64,000 nucleotides of DNA from contig JAUIRK010000890.1 in the NCBI GenBank assembly GCA_030549495.1, forward strand, positions 439,474-503,473, read 5' to 3'. The notes beneath the pieces were generated by a model. That model was not told the origin of the DNA. It did not search any database and saw only the letters and a list, made by a program, of their open reading frames with translations. Every line of letters starts with the position of its first letter. Position 1 is the first letter of the stretch. Below, piece after piece: positions 1 through 9,974 of this stretch. The stretch is from Nectonema munidae (taxonomy: Eukaryota > Nematomorpha > Nectonematoida > Nectonematidae). A program made the position numbers and the translations under genes.

Positions 1-1116
1 AATTGTATTTTGGCGCGTTTTATTTCAATTACTTCAAAATTAATGTCAAACAATGTTGCCGTTAAGATATGCTCTGAGATAGATGCAGAATCAAGAGAAC
101 CCAGTTTAAAGAAAAGAGATGTTAGTTTTAATTTTAAGTCTCTTGAAAATAATTCGTACAAATCTTTTATTCTAGATGAGAAACTGGTCTCAATCGATAC
201 CATTTCTTCATTTTCGTTTAAGCAATCCTTGTTAAAACTTGCTAAAATTAGATTAAGTGCGTTAGTTGTCATTACATCAGCCTCTGGCTTTGTTCTCTCT
301 CCCCAGCCTTTTGATACAAAGACTTTCATTGGTTGCTTACTAGGAACTGCATTCTTTTCCTTCGCTGCCGCTTCAACCAATCAACTACTTGAAATACCTT
401 TTGACGCTCAAATGTCCCGAACACGTTTACGGCCACTGGTTACACATGCAATCACTCCTTTATTCGCTGCAACCTTTTCTCTCATTTGTATTTCGTCTGG
501 TGTAATTCTTTATTCATCTTTTACAAATTCATTGACTCTTAGTTTGGGAGTACTCACCTATTTACTGTATACCAGTGTTTACACACCATTAAAGCGTCAT
601 TCAGCTCTAAATACTTCGATAGGCGCTATTGTAGGTGCTCTTCCTCCATTGATAGGCTACTCAGCTTCTTCCTCCACCTTAAGTTCATCTGCGTTTTTTC
701 TTGGTTTTTTACTTTTTGCTTGGCAATTTCCGCACTTCCATTCCCTTAGCTGGAGTCTACGAGATCAGTACTCACGCGCTGGCTATGCAATGTCCTCTTG
801 TTTAGCTCCAAGTATGTGTACATTATCGTCCTTAATTTATTCCACTGCGATTTTGTTCTCTTGTCTCCTATCGCCATTAATAACTGTATTTACATCGCTT
901 TTCTTTTCCTTGCTTTCGCTCTATCCAAATCTGAAATTGTTTAGCCTAGCTTTCAAATTTTACATTTCGCCATCTGTGTCAACTTCAAGAAAGTTATTTC
1001 GTTTCACTCTTTTACATCTTCCCATTCTAATGGTCCTGTTAATCTTGGACAGTTTTTACATGCGTGATTTTTTCTTACAATTAACTAATGAAATAAGTCT
1101 CAAATTAATGTCGTGA
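1..1116 (+). CDS. COX10: COX10, heme O synthase (protoheme IX farnesyltransferase), 5' end open at window edge
   Basis: This enzyme moves a farnesyl group onto heme B to make heme O, the step before heme A for cytochrome c oxidase, in the mitochondrial inner membrane. Numbering residues from base 10, the UbiA-family signature NQLLEIPFDAQMSRTRLRPL is at about 124-143, with the Asp-rich prenyl-diphosphate/Mg site. YTPLKR is at 191-196, WQFPHFHSLSW at 238-248 and a YSRAGYAM block at 254-261, all typical of COX10. Several hydrophobic helices follow, ending at a TGA at 1114-1116. No intron is visible. The frame is open to base 1. The first ATG is at 43, and the TTG at 10 is an unlikely eukaryotic start, so the true start is either base 43 or in an upstream exon outside the window. 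The roughly 75 residues before the core could hold the mitochondrial presequence. Family assignment is very secure; the start is not. Confidence 0.95.
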   Translation, partial: NCILARFISITSKLMSNNVAVKICSEIDAESREPSLKKRDVSFNFKSLENNSYKSFILDEKLVSIDTISSFSFKQSLLKLAKIRLSALVVITSASGFVLSPQPFDTKTFIGCLLGTAFFSFAAASTNQLLEIPFDAQMSRTRLRPLVTHAITPLFAATFSLICISSGVILYSSFTNSLTLSLGVLTYLLYTSVYTPLKRHSALNTSIGAIVGALPPLIGYSASSSTLSSSAFFLGFLLFAWQFPHFHSLSWSLRDQYSRAGYAMSSCLAPSMCTLSSLIYSTAILFSCLLSPLITVFTSLFFSLLSLYPNLKLFSLAFKFYISPSVSTSRKLFRFTLLHLPILMVLLILDSFYMRDFFLQLTNEISLKLMS

Positions 1117-1121
1117 TCTGT

Positions 1122-2140
1122 ATGTATAATATATGCTATCTGGATTGAGAATAGAAAGTTCAACATTTATGTAATATGTTAATTTTACGATGGAAATTTT
1201 GTTATATGCGATAAAAATAAACACAGAGTTGTTATTTTTAATCTTATATTGTTTTTCTAATACAGATGTTTTATTCTCTAAAACTAGACGGAATATAAAG
1301 TGTATGATGTACTTCTAAAGTCAAATAATCAAGTTTTGCATTATATTTATTAATTCTTTTTAAAAAATATTTTTTTAGACTTTGTTATTTCAATTTTATT
1401 TTGATGATTGCTTGCGCTTAAGATTCAATAAAATCGTCCCAGGGTAATGGTAGGACTAGAATCTACCTTGTTTTCAATCTGGCACTTGGTAATACTTCTA
1501 AGTAAAGCGCGAAGATCCGATAGGAGTGTGGTTTAGCCGGTGCAGATTCAGCTTTTTATAATTATTTTCATTTTTATGAATAACCAAGTAAAACAATTTA
1601 CTATAAAAAATGCATACTTAAAACAAATTTCTACATAAAAAATCATTTCTTTGATAGGAAATTTTCAGAATAAATACAATTAAAAACTTTCACGCCCACT
1701 CCAGCCCTAAAAAAATCCCGCCTTCAACAATTGGCTCAAGCATATGGTCTATATCTTTATATGATTATTGCTACTTTATAATTAGTAAACTAAATTAAAT
1801 GAAGCGCCGTGTTGTTCTTGCTTGTATTCTAGTCCTCGTCATAATCCTCTCCCAATAGAGGAATTATCGATTGTAAAAGCATACTTGTTAGATCTTGTAT
1901 AGGTGATGCAAAATTTTAATGTGGAATATTTTCCTTTATGTGAACAATTCAACTTCTGTATATCATTTTAAATATCACTCGCTTATTTATATTGGGCAAC
2001 AAGTATATATTTTTATTAAAACAAGATGCGGGACCATGTAATTCCTAAAATGTTTAAATGGTAGTATAACACTAACAACAATAAAACTCATAACTGCATT
2101 TCATTTAAAAGTTGTGTAGCGATTATGGCCATTAGGGTGA
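1122..2140. other. Intergenic AT-rich sequence with two small curiosities
   Basis: No long reading frame. At about 1430-1560 there is a less AT-rich block with a small GGTAG/CTACC hairpin followed by a T-run, which I could not match to any snRNA, tRNA or snoRNA known to me. At 1799-1858 there is a 19-codon ATG frame that reads like a signal peptide: two arginines, then a run of V, L, A, C and I. No continuation or splice donor was found before its stop. Neither is called a gene. Confidence 0.4.
1216..1221 (+). promoter_or_regulatory. Polyadenylation signal AATAAA of COX10
   Basis: A canonical AATAAA lies about 100 bases after the COX10 stop, a normal 3' UTR distance. The surrounding sequence is AT-rich, so chance occurrence is possible. 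Confidence 0.55.
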
Positions 2141-2218
2141 ATACAAAAAATGATTTTTCATGAAATTACCTTTAAACGAGGAACTTTTATCTGTATTTTC
2201 AACAAAAAGCTATCAAGA

Positions 2219-2457
2219 AGGCATTTGATAGCGTTGAGCCTTACGTTTTACTTGCAAAACTTCATATATATGCTTTCGATGAAAACAGCACCTCATTTCT
2301 TCACTCGTACTTTAATGAACGAAAACAAGTGTGTTTAAATGGCAATTTTTCTAAATTATTGAATACTCAAAAAGGTGTACCTCAAGGTTCGCTTCTAGGT
2401 CCATTATTCTTTTCAATATATATCAACGATTTACAAAACTTTTGTAACAAATGAGAT
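2219..2457 (+). pseudogene. LINE reverse transcriptase fragment (Jockey/CR1-like), segment 1 of 3
   Basis: Reading from 2219, the frame gives KAFDSVEPYVLL, then GVPQGSLLGPLL and YINDL, the palm motifs of a non-LTR reverse transcriptase of the Jockey/CR1 assemblage. The frame meets a stop at 2452-2454, three bases before the TIR element inserted at 2458. Removing that insertion with one copy of the TA duplication runs the frame on into LLFADDIT after 3071, so the two parts were one element. The endonuclease and front half of the protein are missing, so the copy is 5' truncated and dead. Confidence 0.85.
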
Positions 2458-3071
2458 TACAGAGTTTTTCGATCTATTACGTCGTTGTTGCAATCAATTG
2501 AGTCGTTATTGCTATCAATTACGTCAATTTTCATTCAATTACGTCGTTGTTGCAATCAACTACGTCAGTTTTAAAAATAAGAAAAATTAAAAAAAACGTA
2601 AAATTATATTTTATTTACTAACAATCAATATGTTCATAGTTTGAAGATTTGTTGATATACAAAAGCATATTTCTATAATATCCAATGCAATCTGAACTAG
2701 TGATTTCTGTGAAAGCACTGCTGAATCGGTTTTTCAGCTGAGACTCATTAGCGGACACTTGTCTTGTCACCAAATTTTTCCATTTACTGAGACAATTTTC
2801 AATTGGATTCAAAAATGTTCAGTATGGCGGTAAAAACATTACATTAAATCCTTCAAAGCAGAAGTTTCGACAACGATGAATTATCCATTACCAATACTGG
2901 ATTTTAATATTTAGCTCAGAACATTTCAATTTCAAATCGTTAAGACACCCTTGAAATTTTACTCCATTATAATTTTTAAAACTGACGTAATTTATTGCAA
3001 CAACGACGTAATTGAATGAAAATTGACGTAATTGATTGCAACAACGACGCAATAAATCCAAAAACTCTGTA
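2458..3071. mobile_element. Tc1/mariner-type TIR element inserted in the LINE (TA duplication)
   Basis: The ends are CAGAGTTTTT and its complement AAAAACTCTG, flanked on each side by TA at 2458-2459 and 3070-3071. The terminal inverted repeats are about 105 bp and contain internal repeats of a CGTCGTTGTTGCAATCAA type. The interior (2618-2830, minus strand) encodes a remnant beginning LNPIENCLSKWKN, the end of the DDE domain in IS630/Tc1/mariner transposases. Only this C-terminal scrap is left, so the copy is not autonomous. Excising the element restores the LINE frame across the site, confirming both ends. Confidence 0.9.
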
Positions 3072-3408
3072 TTTACTTTTTGCTGATGACATAACCCTGT
3101 TGTTTTACCTGAATGATAATATTATTGCTAAATATGGAAGCTATGAAAACGATATCAACGCTAATCTAATTTTTATATACACATAGTGATAAAATATGTA
3201 AAAAACTATTCAATGTAAATACACTCATTCTAACAAATAAAGCTTTAATATTGCCTCATTTTAATTATTGTTTGATCAATTTGGGTTACACTAATTTGAA
3301 CAGCCTCATAATACTACAGAAAAAATCATTGAGACTTATTTTCAACCTACCTTATTTTTCCCATACTGGTGAATATTTTAAAAGTATACAGATTCTCAAG
3401 ATTGATAT
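3072..3408 (+). pseudogene. LINE reverse transcriptase fragment, segment 2 of 3
   Basis: It opens with LLFADDIT, the catalytic FADD box of the reverse transcriptase, directly after the TA-flanked insertion. It continues through LQKKSLRLIFNLPYFSHT, typical of the thumb and post-RT region of CR1/Jockey-like LINEs. A stop and a short gap lie between about 3185 and 3250. It breaks at 3408, where the 8 bp duplication of the next insertion begins. Confidence 0.8.
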
Positions 3409-3416
3409 GTACATAC

Positions 3417-5471
3417 CAGAGGCGTATATTCACAGTGTGCTAGGTGTGCGGCGCACACCTTATAATTTCATGCAGTTAAACTTGTTTGATTTGTTAAACT
3501 CTTCTTATTGGCTTTTCAGGACTGTAGCCAAAAGTATGAATGAAATGATATTTAAACTTGCAATAAGTGAAGTTGCGCTATGTCGCAGGCGCACGCTTCA
3601 TATCTACAATAAAGGCGTTATATTTTCTGAAGCACACGATATGCCAGTATTCAAAACTGTATTATTCACATGAAGACGCAGCGTATTAGAGCGAGGAAAA
3701 ACAAAATAGAAATAAGACACACGTTTGTATTGAATGGGGTAGTGCTCAAGTCTTTTCGCACGCTTTGCGTCGAACTGTATGATTTTTCATCACACTTCCT
3801 CTCTCCTACGCATCACGTCTCTGTATCAAGAAGAAAATAAAATACAACGTTTGACTATAAAACATGCTTTATCTGTCAGATCAGTTGTGCGCGATTTTCA
3901 CAACACCAAATTATACATTCAAGATCATCAAAAATCAGAATTTTATATTCACCCGTTTTTTGTAGTTCAAGTTTAATATTTTAGATAAAATCAACCTTTT
4001 TGCAGTTTATTCCGTACATAAAAACTTAAGTAAATCTGTCAAAGTAAGGTTTTTGAACATTTACAGAATTTTTGGTTGAACAATTTTAATGATCACGTTA
4101 TATTATGCGTTGGACCTTAAATCCATAATGTATATTTTGAAAATTATGCATAAAGGATGAAAATTATACTTTATTTTTCTTATTATATGGCTAGTTGGAA
4201 GTTAGATAGTTAGTTTAGAACTTGAGAAAATAATTTATTATTATAAAAGAACGTAAAGGCGAACAATTTATTGAGAACAAAGTTTATTTCTAAGTAAGTT
4301 TTTGTCGACAGTCGGCTTTATCAAACAATAAGAAGTAGTGAAAAGAAAAGAGTGTTGAAGACTTAGCTTGAGTGAAGAGTAGGAGTAAGTTTAAATTATT
4401 ATAAAGGCGTTTTTTATATCCCTTTATGTTTTAATCAATTGGACTTAAATTTTTCAAAGTTTATTTTTATTATATTACAATAATTTTTAAATTTATTATA
4501 ATTACTATTAAAGGAGAAACTTAAGATGAACAAATTTGGTAAAAATGTTATAACTCTAAGTTTTGATTCAATCCCTGAATTAATACTGACATTTTGATTT
4601 CGCCATTTATCTTACTAAATATTTTTTCATATGATCTTTTTTTAGACAAATGGATTTTGCTATAAATGATTTAATTGAAAAGCCTTTTTCAATGCGCACA
4701 TTCGAAGAAAAAAAATAAATAGTTCAAGCTGGAAAACCACTTCCCTTTTTGCCTAAATTGACCGTGAAACATAAAGATAAAAATACATCGCATATTTAGC
4801 ATTTTTCTGTTTTGCAATACCAAATTGTTGAATGGTTATAAGGGTGTGATAAAAAGTCTGCTCTATTCTGTTGGCCATGTTTATTATTTGCTAAAGAGTC
4901 AAGTGTTTGGAACAAAAAAGGATTCACAGATCCCAATCATTTGTCCACTTCGCAAAAGAAACATGAAAAATCACGAAATCACATAGAAACTTCTTTGAAC
5001 TTGAAGGTATTTGGGCATCAAAGAATTGACATCCTTTTTGAGAGTCAGAAGAACGAAGAAATCAAGAAACACATGAAATAGTTAAAAAAAAAATACAAAA
5101 GTATTCAAACGCTTAGTTGACGTTGTGTGTTTTTTGGCAAAACAAAATTTAGTTTTCAGAGGACATCCTAAACTTGATTCATCCTTAAATCGTGGAAACT
5201 ACGTTGAGCTTTTAAAAGTTATTAAAAATTACGACTCTTTATTGAATGAGCACTTAATCGAGTCTAAAGTTTTCCAAGGTACATCTCCTACTATACAAAA
5301 TGACATAATTAAAGCCATTGCGAATACTTTGAGAGCTCATATAAAAGAAGAAATAAAATCTACAAATTTTTAAATGAATTTTTAAAACAGGAAATGAGAT
5401 TGTTGTTTACCTACAAATAAAAATAATTTTTTTCAAGCACACCTTTGTTTGAGTTTCACCCTACGCCACTG
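3417..5471 (+). mobile_element. hAT element inserted in the LINE, 8 bp duplication GTACATAC
   Basis: The element starts CAGAGGCGTA and ends TACGCCACTG, and is bounded on both sides by GTACATAC (3409-3416 and 5472-5479). An 8 bp target duplication with CAG...CTG ends is diagnostic of hAT. Removing the insert with one duplication joins the LINE frame as IDMYIHQLIKFIHNF, so the boundaries are exact. The 2055 bp copy has a long noncoding left part and then ZMYM1-like transposase remnants. The catalytic core and C-terminal dimerisation region are missing, so this is an internally deleted, non-autonomous derivative. Confidence 0.92.
4620..5372 (+). pseudogene. hAT transposase N-terminal remnant (ZMYM1 / DUF4371 type)
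   Basis: Reads INDLIEKPFSMRTFEEKK, then a zinc-binding segment ALFCWPCLLFAKESSVWNKK, a DPNHLSTSQKKHEKSRNH stretch, and finally FRGHPKLDSSLNRGNYVELL. That order (TTF-type zinc finger, SxxHxxS/H segment, LAFRGH...GNF box) is characteristic of ZMYM1-like hAT proteins. Several stops and frame changes interrupt it, for example near 4718, 4796 and 5080. The frame ends at 5371, close to the right terminus, without the rest of the transposase. Confidence 0.8.
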
Positions 5472-5479
5472 GTACATAC

Positions 5480-5960
5480 ATCAACTCATCAAATTTATAC
5501 ATAACTTTGTGAATGGGAAATTATCTCTTTTCTTTCAATCATGGTTTGAATTATGTTCAGATAAACATGGCTATAAACTACGGGGGAATAACAAATTTGT
5601 TATTCCATTACACAGAAGTACCAAATTTAAATGTTCTTTGAGGTCCCGAGCCATCACTCACTGGAACACTTGAGCTAACTACTTTGAAATGCCCTACTTA
5701 GATCAAAACATAACTACTTATTCTACCTACATCAAAAACTTACATTTGAATCAATACCATAACTCATGCTATTCAAATTGCTTTTGTAGAGAGAGATTTC
5801 TTAATCATTTCGAACAATCATGAAAAGCACTTTTCTCTTTATTATTCAACACCACATTTTCTAAAACTATGTTATTAATTTACATTTTTTTTAATTTTCT
5901 CTTTCATTATTGTATCACATAATATTGTATTATTAAACAAATTGTAAATTTTTTAAAATT
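5480..5960 (+). pseudogene. LINE C-terminal fragment, segment 3 of 3
   Basis: Resumes exactly after the hAT duplication with HQLIKFIHNFVNGKLS and runs to VIPLHRSTKFKCSLRSRAI, then THWNT. This H-Y/K-L-R...F..P..R.....RS..I..WN pattern is the conserved C-terminus of CR1/Jockey-like LINEs. A stop follows WNT at 5671-5673, but codons after it still look LINE-derived. The AT-rich stretch to about 5960 is taken as the 3' UTR. No clear tail repeat marks the end. Confidence 0.75.
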
Positions 5961-6212
5961 TTTATTGTTTCTATCTATAATCTTAGAGGTTTCCTAACAA
6001 CGGTCGAATAAGGAGTCATTTTAAATAGTTAGATAAACACGTCAACATTGTATTAAAAAATCATTGGCTCAAATTTTTATATTTGAATCCAAAGTTTAAA
6101 AAATGGTATTTCGATTAAATATATGAAAAAACTTTATCAAATAATAATTAAAGTATATTATTACATTTTTATGGATTAAATCAAAAACGTTATATAAAAT
6201 TTTTTTATTTAC

Positions 6213-6395
6213 GAGTGTCAGTAAAACACGCCCGCGCAAGTAAATTAATAAGAAATTCATATAAAAAATATTAAACTTTTCTTATTTTTTTGACAAAGAA
6301 CTTTAGTTTAATTGATTCCGCCTTTTACAACTATCAAAAACTGGATTTGAAACATAAAGAATAATAATTTAAAAAGATAAAACTTTTCAAATTTG
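6213..6395 (+). repeat. Left arm of an inverted repeat pair (partner about 9805-9972)
   Basis: The reverse complement of this arm matches the right arm over about 165 bases, including a shared GGCGGAATCAATTAAACT-type core and a shared GTAAATT...GCGC outer edge. The arms enclose the decayed LINE at 6530-9766. The best reading is a foldback or TIR element of about 0.5 kb interrupted by the LINE. The exact outer termini and any target duplication could not be fixed. Confidence 0.75.
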
Positions 6396-6529
6396 AATTT
6401 TTAAATAATATAAAAAAAATTAAAAAAAAATATATGATATCTTAAAATTAAAATAAAAATTTGACTTTAAGTTTTTGAAAACTTGCATAAAAAATCATCT
6501 CAAATGAAACCATTAAAATCATAAAAAAT

Positions 6530-9500
6530 TGGAGGATTTGTGACACACCGTCAGATTAAGACCACTCGTTATCCAACACAACCACTCCATTGGCAAACAC
6601 ATTTTCTTGACAGCTTTCCTAAAAATCCTACAATTAAAACTATCTAATACTGAAATGAAAACAAACACAATATCAGAACTAGAGAAATCAGCCATATCCT
6701 TCAACAATGCAATGTCAACTTCTACTCCAAACCACCCATTTCCAAAATGCCTATTTCTAGAACTCCTACCTGAACAACCTAAAACATGAACTCAAACGTT
6801 CATCAAAATTTATAAGAAAAATAAACACCCATGATAACATTCAACATCACTTCCAACTGAAAAAATCATACAAAAAAGAAATCAATAAAGCTAAAAAAAA
6901 CAAGTCTGGAGAAAATTCACCACTCAAACGCCGTCCAACCCCTGGAGCACCGTTCATAAAATCACCAATAAAAAATCCTCATCTCCCTTATCTACCCATA
7001 TATTTCCAGCAAACAACACACTTGAACCCTTCTTTTCTTACTTAACTTTTTCCATCCGATTCACTAGTAAACGATAACATTTACAATTCCATCATAAGAC
7101 TGAAAACTCAATCATATTTACGTAATACCTACACCTTTGCTTTTCCACAAATCACCATTACAGAACTCAACAACGCTGTAAACTCCTTTAAACCCAAACT
7201 AGCATGCAGCTTCGACCACATATCCATGAAACACGTTCGCAAAGCATACCATAGTATCTATCCCCACATACTTCAATTATTCAACAGCTGCTTAAGACTA
7301 AGCTACTTTCCCAAAATCTGGAAGATTAGCAAATTAATCTTGATCCCAATCAATAAACCTAATCGAAATCTCAATAACATAAAAAATTTGGCGCCCCATA
7401 TATCTTTTACCGACTATAGGCAAAATTTTAGAGAAAATTCTCAGGAAGAGACTGCCACATTATAGCTTAAAAAATCGACTGATTGACGCTAACCTGCCTA
7501 TCTTCCCAACAAAAACTCAGAATTAGCACTTTGTCGCCTTACACATTACTTCGAATCTGCACTAAAAATCATAAAATAGCCTTAACTTTATTCCTAGATA
7601 TCGAGAATGCTTTTAACACTGATTGGAACCCAGCTATCATTAACAACCTCATAGATAAAACCTACCCCACATACATGATAAAGTTCATACACAATTACAT
7701 TAGCCATCGCATTCTAATTCAAAACAACAACTCATATATTCCCGAGCTCTCTCTCTCTCTCTAATCCTCAAGGTGGCAGCTTATCTGACCTACTTTGGTT
7801 AATACTCATCAAACCCCTTATAGCTTTTATCAATAACAACTATAACTTTTCTCAGGGATATTCCGACGACCTTATTTTCTCATTTTCTAGTTCTGAGCAA
7901 AACGAAAACCTCAAACAATCCCTTTCCCTACTAAAACAAATCCAATTCAAAGCGCAACAATACAAAATTTTCTTTAACCCTAATAAATGCTACTTAATTC
8001 ATTTCACACGCAAAAGAATTAAACCGTTACCCTTGCAACTTAAAACAACAAAAAATTAGATCCACAGAACCAAGTAAAATATCTTGGACTCACTTTCCAA
8101 CCAAGTTAAAATTCTCTACTCATTTCAAAAGCACTTCACAAAAATTAGTCAAAACTTTTTTCTCTCTTAAAAACGCATTTTCTTACAAATGGGGACTTTC
8201 TTCAAAAATCACAAAGTTCACTTATAAAAGTCTCATTTTCCCTTTTTCTAAATATGGGATTCTTTCATGGGACTCAGAGTTGAAACATTAGTCATCCCTT
8301 ACTCATCTTTATAAAATTCATCGCCTGTGTCTTGTTTCTATAACACTACACCAACTACAAAACTTGAATTATTTACTAACACGCTACTCCTCTATCTCAA
8401 TCTAAAGAAAACGCTCCTTAAAAATTACCTAATAACTTTCTGTTTACACCCCCACCACATCCTTTCACAAACATGTACACAACCCAAAAAGCTCAATCAC
8501 TGCAGTACTACAATTCCTTATTAATTCAGTTTGCTCCTAACAAAACATCCTACCATTAAATCACCCAATCGAGCTTATCCACCCTTCTTCGTCTCCTCCT
8601 TACACCACTAACATCTGTCACCATAGATATCTTGCTCACTAACGTATAACAAATATTATCAGCTCGCTTTTAATTTTCACTGACGGTTCCAAATCCCAAC
8701 ATCGCTCTTCAGCTGCATGCGCATTCTTCCTACAAAACACAAAAAACCCATTCCTTATCCAACACAAAAATCTAGATCCAGAAATTACTCCACACGAAAC
8801 AGAAATTCACGCTGTATTACTATCATGCAACATACTCCTTAATAACTTAACTTCTTTTTCTATCTCCTTCAAATATATCACTTTTTTCACAGACTCGCAA
8901 AATTTAATAAATGACCTAAAACTTGAAAATAAGATCTCACACTCAACTTATAGTTTAGCAAGCACACTTATTCACCTATCTAATCACCTTAAATTAAAAA
9001 TCGTCTGGTACCCTGCTCATTCCAGCTGTTTCGAAAACTACCTTGTCGATTACTTGCAAAATCTCCGATTTACAGATCCTACCCCTATTTTCTCTACCCA
9101 TCTCTACATTTACAAACACAATGACTATATCTACACTACTGCAGTGGCAACAATCTATTGGCTCAACCATCACATCACTTCCGACATCTATGCCATTATC
9201 ACAACTCATTTTAAACAAACACTTTCACTCACTCCCTCGGAACATCATTCGCTGGCTCTCATCCCATTGCCCTTGTAATGCATACTTCTTCAAATTCAAA
9301 CTTCACTCAAACCCTTTCTGTATTTTTAGCTCTCCGTACCTTGAAACACCTATACATATTCTTCTTTATTGTCCAATTTTTCATTCTCACCGACACCAAC
9401 TTCTTGAAAAAAGCCGCTACTTTTTAAAAGATATTCCATCCTCTCTACATGATCTTCTACAACATCCATTACTCATCAAACATCCCTCTTCTCATAACCA

Positions 9501-9766
9501 CAATCGAACCAATACTCTCTGCAAACCCTCAATCCTCCCCCAAATATCTAATAACAATAAGCCATTATCATCACTAACCCATACATTCTACAAAACAGTC
9601 TAGTGTCTACAGACATGAAAATCTTCCAAATTTTCTTTTCTATTTCAGAAAGACCCACAAAGACTAAACTTACACTTTGAAGACTAAATTCCAGCAGACT
9701 TGCAAGCATATCAGCTCCAGCTGGAAAGTGCTTAGAAATCTCCATACCTACCTACCTACCTACCTA
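6530..9766 (+). mobile_element. Decayed RNase H-bearing LINE (R1/I-type), same family as the copy at 46885-51121
   Basis: Pieces align by eye with the intact copy at 46.9-51.1 kb. Examples are FPKIWKISKLILIP (7305-7355), FLDIENAFNTDWNPAII (7590-7650), IFTDGS (8673 on) opening RNase H, and FTDSQNLINDL with VWYPAHSSCFENYLVDYL near its end. The 3' terminus keeps GCATATCAGCTC and GGAAAGTGCTT and ends in (TACC)n at about 9748-9766. The copy is 5' truncated in the linker after the endonuclease and carries many stops and frameshifts. It is much older than the 46.9 kb copy and lies inside the inverted-repeat pair. Confidence 0.88.
9748..9766 (+). repeat. (TACC)n tail of the decayed LINE
   Basis: Four to five TACC units directly follow the conserved LINE 3' terminus. 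The same tail ends the copies at about 46245 and 51102, so it is a family property rather than a random microsatellite. Confidence 0.85.
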
Positions 9767-9804
9767 AAAATCAAAATTGATAAGTTTAATCAATTAAAAA
9801 TAAT

Positions 9805-9972
9805 TTTTTTTAAATTAAATTATTATTCTTTATGTTTCAAATCCAGTTTTTCATAGTTGTAAAGGGCGGAATCAATTAAACTGGAGTTTTTGGTCAAAAA
9901 AAATAAGAAAAGTTTAATATTTTTTTTAAAATTGTTTTTATATGAATTTTGTTATCAATTTTTGAATATATA
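9805..9972 (-). repeat. Right arm of the inverted repeat pair (partner 6213-6395)
   Basis: Reverse complement of the left arm with scattered mismatches. It includes the TTTGAAACATAAAGAATAAT-type segment and the GCGC edge followed by a T-rich stretch. See the left arm for interpretation. Confidence 0.75.
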
Positions 9973-9974
9973 TT

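Noticed and set aside
9043-9603. 186-codon plus-strand frame
   Set aside because: It is out of register with the LINE ORF2 for much of its length, and is a by-product of the C-rich LINE sequence.
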